Assembly (NCBI GenBank): GCA_036874045.1
Contig: CM072339.1
Span: forward strand, 11,477,501-11,541,500
Length of the DNA: 64,000 bases
Source: Cymodocea nodosa
Taxonomy: Eukaryota; Streptophyta; Magnoliopsida; Alismatales; Cymodoceaceae
Direction of reading: 5' to 3'
Below the pieces are notes generated by a model. It was not told the origin of the DNA. It did no database searches and saw only the letters and a list, made by a program, of their open reading frames with translations. Shown here piece after piece: positions 1 to 10,323 of this stretch. Both the position numbers and the translations under genes were made by a program. Positions within the stretch are counted from its first letter, which is position 1. Each line of letters opens with the position of its first letter.

Positions 1-59
1 AAGGCTTGTTGACTCTACTTCCACAATAGTCAAGCCATCTTGTTATACCCAAACTTATC

Positions 60-797
60 AGTTGTTTTTACTCAAACTTAATAGTGGAAGAAGGTATTCT
101 TGTTTCCAATATACAAGAAAATGACATATATTTAACTCCAGATTTACTTTATCAAGTACTTGGTTTGAAAAATGAAGGAGTTAAATTATCAGAAAGAAAA
201 CAGGTTTATCAGTTGGGATGGGACATTCAAAGTTTAGCCAAAGATCTAACTGCCAACAAACCAATGAGATTACTAAATGATTTAAATGGCCAAGCATGTT
301 TTATTGCAAAAATATTGCATGCTTCATTGTTTCAAAGGTTTGGTCATGGTGTAGAAGTTGGCAAATGTTGTCTTTATGCTACATATGCATTAATTAACCA
401 TATACAAGTGAACTAGAATGATATTTTTGTTTCTCATATCTTACATTTGTAGAGTAACTTATTTTATGGTGATACGATTTTGAGAATTGTGGCAAGTCAC
501 ATAGATATTACACCTTGGTCACAGAAAAGATTAAAGTCAAGATCTTTCTCTGCAAAGGAAATCCAAAAATATCAGGAAGCAGATACACTTGTAGTCCAAC
601 AACAAAAAGATAGGCAAACACAGTCACAACAGCAACAACAACAATCAACACAATTTTCAGAACAATAACAACATACAGATATCAATACAGGTATGCATAC
701 TGATATAAATACAGGTATACAAACATATACAAATATAGGTATAAATACAGACATCCATACTAAATTTTTACAGCAACCATCACAAGTTTCACAAAAT
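60..797 (+). pseudogene. 3' part of retroelement accessory ORF (X1), transposon-protein-like domain
   Basis: This is the C-terminal portion of the accessory protein encoded after pol in this copia group. The reading frame is already open around 68 (FYSNL) and runs to about 413; a second block continues after stops from about 480. Landmarks shared with the copies at 11920-14113 and 23214-23759 are FYSNL, the LGLKNEG stretch, and a FIAKILHASLFQR / CLYATY segment. I relate it to the plant 'putative plant transposon protein' domain by memory of the pattern, not by a search. The tail is Gln-rich (about 590-668) and then degenerate HTDINTG-like repeats (about 668-770). Function is unknown. The 5' part lies outside the window and the 3' end is cut by an LTR at 798. 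Confidence 0.6.
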
Positions 798-887
798 TGT
801 AGAATCGTATGGCTACACAAGAGGGGGGTGAATTGTGTTTTTCAATATTTTCGAATATAATTGAAACTTTAAAACTCAAAAATAAGT
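798..887 (-). repeat. Truncated B-type LTR end, reverse orientation
   Basis: Begins TGTAGAATCG and matches the first ~90 bases of the reverse-oriented LTR at 52121 and the reverse complement of the LTR end near 42976 (shared landmark: the reverse complement of the CACCCCCCTCTTGTG terminus). It inserted into the accessory ORF on its left and was then cut by the A-type LTR starting at 888. The last five bases, TAAGT (883-887), are the candidate left TSD of the 888-42976 unit. Confidence 0.75.
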
Positions 888-2620
888 TGTTAGGAATTTT
901 TGTTTTGATGATATATGCTTTATTAAAGTTTTTAAATAAGTCTAAATAATATTCTCTAAGTAGTTAGATAATTGTTCAAGTTTTGATACGTATGGATAGA
1001 TAAGTCTTCCAGTTTTATAAAATGACTAACAAACATATAAGTTTGCTATGTTTAGTCACGTGTTTTGTAGGTGCAAAATCTCAAAGAGTTACAGATAAGT
1101 ATTCGAGCTTTTACAAGACTTAAAGGATAAGTGTTCGACTAAATCGAAGACTGTTAGGAATTTTGTTTTGATGATATATGCTTTATTAAAGTTTTTAAAT
1201 AAGTCTAAATAATATTCTCTAAGTATAATAGTTAACAGATTATCGGAAAGTTTCATTCTTATGTCGGATAAGTTAAGTTTTCCGAAGAGTTAGATTTTCG
1301 ATAGTTAAACTTTTGGATAATTAACGTTTCGTTTTTGTCGAATAGTTTATGTTAAAAACTCGTATAGTTAAGTTATCTGCATGTGTGTTTTTAATTTTTT
1401 AAGTTGTCACGTATTTTCCATGTGCGTTCGATAATGAAAATCGAATAGTTAGATAACTGTTCGAGTTTTTATACGCATGGATAGATAAGTCTTCCAGTTT
1501 TATAAAATGAATAACAAATAGATAAGTTTGCTATGTTTAGTCATGTGTTTTGCAGGTGCGAAAACTCGAAGAGTTATAGATAAGTATTCGAGCTTTTACA
1601 TGACTTAAAGGATAAGTGTTCGACTAAATTGAAGACTGTTAGGAATTTTGTTTTGATGATATATGCTTTATTAAAGTTTTTAAATAAGTCTAAATAATAT
1701 TCTCTAAGTATATTTCTCTAAGTATAATAGTTAACAGATTATCGAAAAGTTTCATTCTTATGTCGGATAAGTTAAGTTTTCTGAAGAGTTAGATTTTCGA
1801 TAGTTAAACTTTCGGATAATTAACGTTTCATTTTTGTCGAATAGTTTTTGTTAAAAACTCGTATAGTTAAGTTATTTGCACGTGTGTTTTTTATTTTTTA
1901 AGTTGTCACGTGTTTTCCATGTGCGTTCGATAATGAAAATCGAATAGTTAGATAACTATTCGAGTTTTTATACGTATGGATAGATAAGTATTCCAGTTTT
2001 ATAAAATGACTAACAAACATATAAGTTTGGTATGTTTAATCACGTGTTTTGTAGGCGCAAAAACTCAAAGAGTTACAGATAAGTATTCGAATTTTTACAA
2101 GACTTAAAAGATAAGTGTTCGACTAAATCGAAGACTGATAGGAATTTTGTTTTGATGATATATGCTTTATTAAAGTTTTTAAATAAGTCTAAATAATATT
2201 CTCTAAGTATAATAGTTAACAGATTATCAGAAAGTTTCATTATTATGTCGGATAAGTTAAGTTTTCCGAAGAGTTAGATTTTCGATAGTTAAACTTTTGG
2301 ATAATTAACGTTTCATTTTTGTCGAATAGTTTATGTTAAAAACTCGTATAGTTAAGTTATCTACACGTGTGTTTTTAATGTTTTAAGTTGTCATGTGTTT
2401 TCCATGTGCGTTAGATAATCAAAATCGAATAATTAGATAATTGTTCGAGTTTTTATATGCATGGATAGATAATTCTTCAAGTTTTATAAAATGACTAACG
2501 AACAGATAAGTTTGCTATATTTAGTCATGTGTTTTGCAGGTGCAAAAACTCGAAGAGCTACAGATAAGTATTCGAGTTTTTATAGGACTTAAAGGATAAG
2601 TGTTCGACTAAATCGAAGAC
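888..2620 (+). repeat. Tandem ~485-bp repeats inside LTR A (3 full copies, 1 short)
   Basis: Units begin with TGTTAGGAATTTTG or a variant at 888, 1152, 1637 and 2136, and the last unit ends near 2620. Spacings are 264, 485, 499 and about 485. The first unit lacks about 220 internal bases. Each unit includes the LTR start, so the repeats look like stacked U3 ends, as unequal exchange or template slippage would make. The copies differ by scattered substitutions. Confidence 0.85.
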
Positions 2621-3329
2621 TTAGAAGATATTCTACAAGACTCTAGGAAGATAAAGTCTCGGTGAATCTACGAGTGGAGATCGTGGAAATTCAAAATTAT
2701 AGTGGAGAAAGTGGAAACTCAAAAAGATAGTAATTTGGATTAAAGAAAAAATTAGTACATAGATTGTGGATTAAGTGGATGAACATGCTGAATGTGAAAA
2801 CATAGTTCGACTACTAATAGAGAGTACGAGCTACATTACAACAGGAGGATCCCAATCTTAAAAACCAAATCTGAATATTCAATCTAGATCCCTAACTGAA
2901 AAGTTAAGTTTGAATATTCATATTCTGAAAAATTCTCCAACATCAGAAAAGGTTAAAAATTCCAAGCTATTTCAGAAAAGAAGTTGGAAATGCAAGAAGT
3001 CTGGAAATTCAACAATTGGAGAAGAAGAGATACAGAAGCTGAGCAAAGAGAAGGAAAGAAGCTGTATGCATAAAGATCAGGTTTTATACAATTCGAAATT
3101 AGTTTTGAATAAAAGCTTTATTTTTCTATTTGAATTGTATATCGAACATTACTATATCAAAACTTTCAAGAAGGGAATTGAGCTGAAAAGATATTGTAAA
3201 TTCTGTCTTTAAAGATTATAAAGAAAAGAATTTCATTTACGAGTGTTTTGTGCTCTTGTTTTATCCGCTGGTATTTTAATTACTAAAGACACAATTCACC
3301 CCCCCTCTTGTGATATAGACGATCTTACA
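888..3329 (+). repeat. 5' LTR of copia A, expanded by tandem repeats
   Basis: The LTR starts TGTTAGGAATTTTG and ends CGATCTTACA, one base before a tRNA-Met primer site. At about 2.44 kb it is long because its 5' part is repeated in tandem (888-2620). The single-copy 3' part (2621-3329) ends with the CACCCCCCTCTTGTG signature common to the LTR ends here. A 100-codon open frame at 2910-3212 is AT/Lys-rich and looks like chance. Confidence 0.85.
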
Positions 3330-3331
3330 AT

Positions 3332-3343
3332 TGGTATCAGAGC
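3332..3343 (+). other. Primer binding site of copia A (initiator Met-tRNA type)
   Basis: TGGTATCAGAGC begins two bases after the LTR end at 3329. This is the standard plant copia site complementary to the 3' end of initiator Met-tRNA, where minus-strand DNA synthesis is primed. It fixes 888-3329 as a 5' LTR and the element as + strand. Confidence 0.92.
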
Positions 3344-3424
3344 ATCTTATCTTAATTAAGAGCTTTTATTTCTCTATTTAGGAATCAATTTTTCCTATCA
3401 TTTTCTCACGATCATCTATTTAAT

Positions 3425-5464
3425 ATGGATAATACTGAAATCTTAGTTATGACTGAGGGACAGACCACTAATCTTCCTCCTATGTTCGAAAGTAGCAATT
3501 ATGGCTACTGGAAATATAGGATGAAAGTATTCTTTCAATCAATCGATCTCAAACTATGGCATATAATTAGCAATTCTATAGTATTAGTTACGACTCCATA
3601 TGATACTTGGACTTTTGATGAAAAGGAGCGAATGACACTGAATGCTAAAGGTTTAAACATCTTGTTTTGTGCTTTATCTCATGATCAATTTAATAAAGTT
3701 TCTGCATATCAAACTACATATGAGATATGGCATGCATTAGAGGTTGCCAACGAAGGTACTAATTAGGTCAAGGAATCTAAGATTAATATGTTAGTACATA
3801 AATATGAGCTTTTTAAAATGCATGAAAATGAATGTATCTCTAACATGTTTTACCATTTTCTTGAGATTGTAAATTCATTAAAATCTTTAGGCAAGAAATT
3901 CAAGGAAAAAGACTTGGTAAGAAAGATCCTTAGATCTTTACCTAAAATTTGGGCTTAAAAGACAACATCTATTGAAGAGTCCAGAGATTTAAATACATAT
4001 ACTCTCAATGATCTCATAGGAAATCTGATAGCATATGAAGTACAATATTTAGATCCAAAAGGGAAAAATCCTAGAAGGGATCTGACTTTTGAGGTTGATA
4101 AAGTCTCAGAAGTCACTAGTTATTCTAATGATGATTTACTATTGTTGACCAGAAAATTTAGAAATCTATTGAAGAAACGTAGGAACTTCAGGTCAGCAAA
4201 GACATCTGGAGATATGGAGCAGAAGTCATTCACGAAAGACAAAATCATATACTACAAATGCAACAGACCGGGTCACTTTCAAACTGATTGTCCTCTCAAC
4301 AAAGATAACAAGAATTCAAGGAGGAATTTTAGGAGTAAGAAATTCAAAAAGAGAAGGGAACTTAAAGTGACATGGGATGACTCTTCAGCTTCACAAAGTG
4401 AAGAAACAAAGGATTCAACATTAGACAATGAATCCTCCTCAACATCAGATTCAGAAGAAAATCTTGCAAACATATGCTTCATGGCAAAATCTAGTGTGGT
4501 ATCCTCTAATCAAAATGCTAACTTTGATAGTTTTGATGGATTACTTGTTGAATACAATAAACTAGCCAGAAAATATAAGAAAGTAAAAATAGAAGGAAAG
4601 AACACTAGGAAAATGTTAGATGAATCCGAAAATAAGGTTGATTTTCTGAACTCTACATTGAATAAATTTAAAGAAGAAAATCAAAGGCATGCACTAGAAA
4701 TTTTAAAGTTTACTGCAATAGAAAGAAAATTTCCTGCTAATTGTGAAAATTTAATTGCTGATAACAGGAAAATGATGTATTAAATTGAAAAACTGGAATT
4801 GACTATTACTGATTTAAATTCAGAAATTGATATGTTAAAGATTAAGGTCTAGGATCAAAAGGCTATATTAAGTAAATGGAATAATAGTCAAACTATAACA
4901 AATGAACTTAGTAGTAAAATATCAAATGTAGAAACATGGTATTGGTTTACACGATGCATCTTCTGAAAATTACATATTGCATGATGGTACTGCTAAAAGT
5001 AATGTCTTTATTTCCAATACTAAGAATAGTAAGAGAAAAGCTATTCCGTGTGTAATTAGAAATGGAGAAAAATATGTGCAAATTGATAAAATACAGCATA
5101 TAAATGATAGCACATGATGCAAGAATGTCAAAAGAAATTTTCAGAAAAGTCAAGCTAAGTCATTTGAGAATCTTAATATTCTTGATCAATTTTCTTCATA
5201 TTTAAAGAATATCGGATATTGGAAATCAAATAATGTCAGAAATGAAAATTTCAACTCTGGTTTACATAGAGATAAATGTTATGATAATTATAATACTAAG
5301 AGAAAGAAACGCAAAAATAATTATCAAAAAATAGATAAGTTGAAGTCTAAAAATACATATTATTTTAATATGACTCTCTCTAAAATTCTTGGACCCACTT
5401 AAAAATGGGTTCCAAGAGATAAAATCTCTTTTTGACTATTTTGTAGGTACACAAATCAAAATGG
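3425..5464 (+). pseudogene. gag: copia A gag, broken by stops
   Basis: Nucleocapsid/capsid gene of a copia element, starting MDNTEILVMTEG 82 bases after the primer site. The N-terminal half (3425-3766) has the copia gag pattern YWKYRMKVFFQSID and is stopped by TAG at 3767. The frame then resumes (4142-4783) with a basic region and a zinc-knuckle-like KCNRPGHFQTDC near 4257-4292. The first zinc-binding Cys is replaced by Tyr. An acidic, Ser-rich, coiled-coil-like C-terminal part follows and decays through several stops before the protease. Not functional as it stands. Confidence 0.85.
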
Positions 5465-5896
5465 ATAATGGACAGTGGAGCATCCAGCCACATGACTAGA
5501 GATATACGATTACTTACAGAAATAACAAAGACCAAGAACGGACAAGTTACCTTTGGAAATAAAAGCAAAACAAATATCCTTGGGTCTAGCAAGGTTTTAG
5601 TAACTGAAAAATACTTTATAAATGATGTCTTATTAGTGGAAAACTTAGGTTTTAATTTATTGAGTGTTCCTATTTTAATGGAGTTTTATAGAGTAATTTT
5701 TGAAAAAGATTCCTGTAAAATTATGGACATGTCTACAAACAAAATTTTATTCACTACATACAAGAAAGGATCCATTAGTATTCTGAATTTGCCTTCTGAT
5801 ATTATTAAAGACAATGCTTGCTTAATTGAAAAATCAAATGAAGTTATTTTATAGCATAGAAGGCTAAGACGCTTAAACTTAAAATTATTATAAAAG
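5465..5896 (+). pseudogene. pol: copia A protease and pre-integrase region
   Basis: Aspartic protease of the copia polyprotein. The DSGAS catalytic motif lies at about 5471-5485, followed by SHMT, a FGNKSK stretch and LGFNLLSV, all typical of the protease-to-GAG-pre-integrase segment. The frame is open to 5854 (TAG), then continues with an RRLRRLNL segment. The stops at 5852-5854 and 5891-5893 break the join to integrase. Confidence 0.85.
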
Positions 5897-6860
5897 TTGT
5901 CTAAAAAGAATCTAGTTAGAGGTTTACCTAGTATTAAGTACTCGAAAGAGTTTATGTGTGATTCATGTCAACTAGGTAAACTACATAAAACATCCTTTAA
6001 AAGTTTAAATGAAATAACAAGCAAAAGAGTATTAGAACTATTGCATATGGATTTATTTGGACCTACTAGGACAACTAGTCTAGGAGGTAAACATTATGCT
6101 TTGGTACTAGTTGATGACTATTCTAGATTTACTTGGTTCTATTTTCTAGCTAATAAAATTGAAGTTTTTGAAATATTTAAGATATTCTGTAATAAAGTTC
6201 AGAATGAGCAAAATGTTAAAATTCAAAAACTTAGGAGTGATCATGTTACAAAATTTGATAATGATCAAATGGACACCTTTTGTGAAGAATTTGGCATAGA
6301 TCATAGGTACTCATTTCCAAGAGCTCCTTCACAAAATGGGATAGTAGAACGTAAAAATAGATCACTTTAGGAAATGTCCAGAACTATGTTTAATGAGAAT
6401 AAGTTACCCTTATTTCTCTAGGCAGAAGTAGTTCATACAGCATGCTATGTTATAAATAGAGTACATCTATGACCAATTTTAGATAAAACTCTTTATGAGA
6501 TATGGTATAACAGGGTTTCCAAAATAAGTTATTTAAAACCCTCTGGCTGTAAGTGTTTTATTTTAAACACAAAGGAAGGAAGAGACAAATTTAGAGCCAA
6601 ATCAGATAAATGTATTTTTTTTGGTTATTCCATTAGAAGTAAGGCATATAGAGTTTATAAAAAATCAACAAAAACCATTGAGGAAACCCTACATGTAAAA
6701 TTTCATAAAAATTCTCATTCGGATGTTAGACATGCTGAAAACTTTGATTCAGAAATTCTCCTAGAAATAGTACCAAATGATGTTGACAGAGAAATTGAGA
6801 GATTATCTGATAGAATAGGAAATATAAACTTAAATGATGAAAATTTAGAAGAAAATAATG
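5897..6860 (+). pseudogene. pol: copia A integrase
   Basis: Integrase joins the cDNA to host DNA. The CDSCQLGK zinc-binding end is at about 5958, then HMDLFGP and VDDYSRF (first catalytic Asp), LRSDHVTKFDN (second Asp) and NGIVERKNRS (catalytic Glu). The usual Gly-Thr-Glu after the second Asp is Val-Thr-Lys here. TAG stops occur at 6367 and 6418, and TGA at 6469. The C-terminal stretch with [13 protein letters not shown] is recognisable to about 6680. The homologous reverse-strand copy is at 62000-62648. Confidence 0.87.
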
Positions 6861-8023
6861 TCACACCTATAGAAAATATGGAACAACATAGAAATTGGTG
6901 TTATGCTTCATCTCATCCTATCGATCAAATAATAGGCGATCCTAATCAAAGAGTTAGGACTAGGTCATCAATAGTCAACATTTGTGGTGCTTATTCATTT
7001 GTTTCTTTACTAGAACCTAAGAAAATTGAAGATGTCTTAGAAGATGAATTTTGGTATTTAGCTATGCAAGATGAGCAAAATCAATTTTTAAGAAATGAGG
7101 TATGGGATCTAGTTCCACCACCTGAAAATCAGTCCATAATAGGAACAAGGTGGGTATTTAGAAACAAAGTAGATCAAGATCGACATATAGTTAAAAATAA
7201 AGCTAGATTAGTTGCTCAAGGTTACAAGCAAGAGGAAGGAATTGACTATGATGAAACATTTGCTCCTGTTGTTGGACTAGAATCAATACAAATTTTGTTA
7301 GCATATGCTTGTTATATGGATTTCAAATTATATCAAATGAATGTTAAGACTGCCTTTTTAAATGGATATATAAGAGAAGAAGTGTATGTAAAACAACCTC
7401 TAGGTTTTGAAGATTCAAAACATCCTGAGTATGTTTATAAGCTTAAGAAGGCACTATATGGCCTTAAACAAGCCCCTAGATCTTGGTATGAGAGATTATG
7501 TAAATTCCTTATGGAAAAGGGTATTCTATGGGAAAGGCAGATCACACTCTTTTTATCAAGAAGATCGAAAAAGATATATTGGTAGTTCAAATCTATGTAG
7601 ATGACATCATATTTGGAGCAACAAATGATAAATTAGTTGAGTCCTTTTCGAAAGACATGACTAATCAATTTGAAATGAGTATGATGGGTGAACTATCATT
7701 TTTTTTAGGCTTACAAATTAAGCAATTAGATCAAGGAACTTTTATTTCACAAGAAAAATATACTCAAGATTTATTAAAGAGGTTTGGTTTAGACAACACT
7801 AAAACAAAGAATACAACAATGAGTACTATCACCAAGTTGGATAAAGATGACTCTAGAAAAACTGTAGATGTAAAACAATTTAGAAGGATGATTGGTTCAT
7901 TACTTTATTTAACAACTAGCCGACCAGATATTATATTTAGTGTGTGTACTTGTGCTAGATATCAATCTAATCCTAAGGAATCACACCTACTTGCTGTTAA
8001 ACAAATTTTTAAATATCTATTAG
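6861..8023 (+). pseudogene. pol: copia A reverse transcriptase and start of RNase H
   Basis: The RNA-dependent DNA polymerase region is open from 6878 to 7585 and, after a one-base frameshift around 7530, from 7528 onward. Visible motifs are [45 protein letters not shown], the catalytic YVDDIIFGA (about 7591-7620), and LYLTTSRPDI leading into RNase H. The gene is interrupted at 8023 in the KYLL codons by a solo LTR and resumes at 8330. Apart from that insertion and the frameshift it is one of the better preserved parts of the A element. Confidence 0.88.
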
Positions 8024-8329
8024 TGTTATGCGAAGAGAAGTGCGGAAAGTGAGAAGCTTGGACTCATGGAGAAGAAAGAAGAAGGCAAATTAGAAAATGT
8101 GTGAAACAAATGCAAAAACACCAAGGTTTAACGTGGTTCCCCAATTGGGTATGTCCACGGATGAAGCTCAATTGATTGATTCTCTCTAGGTGATCACAAA
8201 GGGATACAAGATTCATCATCATCCAAAAGCACACGTTGGGGGTCTATTTATAACATTTGTGTACCCCCAAGTGGCTAAGGACAAAACGACCCCTATGTGT
8301 AACAAACTAATTCAAGACACATAATAACA
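8024..8329 (-). mobile_element. Solo LTR of a D-type copia element, TSD ATTAG
   Basis: 306 bp starting TGTTATG and ending TAATAACA, flanked on both sides by ATTAG (8019-8023 and 8330-8334). It matches the D1 LTR at 43089-43393 along its length (shared AGAGAAGTGCGG, ACGTGGTTCCCCAA, CAAGACACATAATAACA). The element sense is minus: a TATAAATAG box reads leftward at 8252-8244. It splits the RNase H of copia A, and the coding sense continues across the site once one TSD copy is ignored. Confidence 0.93.
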
Positions 8330-8855
8330 ATTAGGAACCATCAATTTCGAACTGTTTTACTTTAAACACAATTCTTTAAACTTAGTAGGTTATAGTGATG
8401 CTGATTTTGTAGGATGTAAGTCTGAAAGAAAAAGCACCAGTGACACTTGTCAATTATTAGGAAATTCTTTAGTGTCATGGTTTAGCAAAAAGCAAAATTG
8501 TGTAGCATAATCTACTACTGAAGCTGAATATATAGCTACTGCACTTTGCTGTGCTGAAATCCTGTGGATCAAACAAACTTTAAAAGATTTTAATTTAGAC
8601 TATGAACCAACTAAGATTTTTTGTGATAGTAGTTTTGCAATAAGTTTATCTAAAAATCCTGTCTTACATTCACGAGCAAAACATATAGAAGTTCGACATC
8701 ATTTTCTAAGGGATAATGTTATAAAAGGAAAAATAGTATTAAATTTTGTTCCTACCATAAAACAATTAGTAGATATATTTACAAAACCCTTAGATGAAAA
8801 TACCTTTTCAAAATTACGATTAGAACTTGGTATCTATAGGTTATCTGATGTTTAG
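8330..8855 (+). pseudogene. pol: copia A RNase H, C-terminal part
   Basis: Degrades the RNA strand of the RNA-DNA hybrid. GYSDADFVG (catalytic Asp), TTEAEY (catalytic Glu), CDSS (Asp) and HSRAKHIEVRHHFLRDN are all visible, followed by the KGKIVLNFVP...DIFTKPLDENTF end and a TAG stop at 8853. There is one in-frame TAA just before the STTEAEY motif. It belongs with the RT at 6861-8023 and is separated from it only by the solo LTR. Family B coding sequence begins almost at the stop codon. Confidence 0.87.
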
Positions 8856-10323
8856 AACTAAATCAATTCATTAGAAATGATGTTTGGGAATTAGTCTCTC
8901 CACCAGAAAGTCAATCCATAATAGGTACAAAGTGGATCTTTAGAAACAAAACTAGTGAGATTGGTCAAGTTATAAGGAACAAAGCTAGATTTTTTGCACA
9001 AGGGTATACACAGGAAGGACTAGATTATGATGAAACATTTGCTCCTATGGCTAGGTTAGAAAGTATTGGAATATTATTAGCCTATGCTTGTTATATGGAT
9101 TTTAAACTATATCAAATGGATGTAAAGAGTGCATTTCTAAATGGGTTAATTAATGAAGAAGTGTATGTAAAACAATCACCTGGATTTGTAGATATTAAAA
9201 ATCCTGACTGTGTATAAATTGAAGAAAGCCTTATATGGTTTGAAGCAAGCATCTAGATCGTGGTATGAAAGATTATCTACTTTTCTAATAGAACAAGGTT
9301 ATATCATGGGAAAAGTAGACCATACTCTATTTATCAAGAGAGATGATAAAGATCAGATTATTGTTCAAATATATGTGGATGATATAATCTTTTGAGCAAC
9401 TTCTGAAAAACTGATAAAAATATTTTCTAAAGAGATGGCTAGTCAGTTTGAAGTGAGTATAATAGGAGAACTTTCATATTTTCTAGGTCTTCAAATTAAG
9501 CAAATGGATAAAGGTATATTTTTAAATCAGGAAAAATATGTAAATGAAATGCTTAAGAAATTTAATTTTAATGATACAAGAATTCAAGGAACTCCTATGA
9601 GTACTTCTTTAAAGTTAGATATTGATGACATAGGAAAATCAATAGATCAAAGAAAATATAGAAGTATGATTGATTCTTTACTTTATTTGACAGCTAGTAG
9701 ACTTGATATTATGTTTGCTGTATGTGCTTGTGCTAGATTTCAATCTAATCCTAAAGAATCACACTCAATTACTATTAAAAGAATATTTAGATATATACAA
9801 GGAATTAAAAATTTTGGACTGTATTATTCTAAGGATAGTTCAATAGATCTTATAGGATATACTGATGTTGATTACGTAGGATCTAAATCTGATAGAAAAA
9901 GTACTAGTGGCACATGTCAATTATTGGGAAATAATTTGGTATCATGGTTTAGTAAAAAAGCAAAACTGTGTAGCACTTTCAACCACTAAAGCTGAATATG
10001 TTGCTGCTGTATTGTGTTGCACTCAGATTCTGTGGATAAGGCAAACTTTTGAAGACTTTAGATTATCTTATGATACAACTGAGATTTATTGTGATAGTAG
10101 TTCTACAATAAATCTTTCCAAAAATCCTATATTGCATTCTAGAGCAAAGCATATAGAGGTTAGACATCATTTTCTAAGAGATAACGTAATTAAAGGAAAA
10201 ATTAAATTAGGATTTGTGTCTAGTAAAAATCAGTTAGCTGATATATTTACAAAACCTCTATATGAAAATACATTTTGCAACATAAGATTGAATTTGGGTA
10301 TTTGTAGGCTATGTGATGTGTAA
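8856..10323 (+). pseudogene. pol: copia B reverse transcriptase and RNase H (second, partial pol)
   Basis: A second copy of the RT-RNase H region from a related but distinct family begins abruptly inside the RT N-terminus (ELNQFIRNDVWEL) with no LTR, gag or integrase before it. Motifs: GTKWIFRNK, YGLKQASRSWYERL, YVDDIIF (9376-9396, followed by a TGA), FFLGLQIKQM-like YFLGLQIKQM, GYTDVDYVG, TKAEYVA and HSRAKHIEVRHHF. There are frameshifts near 9210 and 9965, and the stop is TAA at 10321. It is closest to the B' copy at 56322-57290 (shared NEMLKKFNFNDTRI-type stretch and LGICRLCDV end). Confidence 0.87.

Noticed and set aside
572-820. Cys/Val-rich reverse ORF
   Set aside because: It is the reverse reading of a CAA/CAG Gln-rich tract; the composition is an artefact of the repeat.
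888-2620. CRISPR-like array or satellite
   Set aside because: The repeats are 485 bp, contiguous, and each includes the LTR terminus; they are LTR-derived in a plant genome.
2910-3212. 100-codon ORF in LTR A
   Set aside because: Lys/Ser/Ile-rich composition, lies within the LTR just before its end, no motif, and no counterpart seen in other copies.
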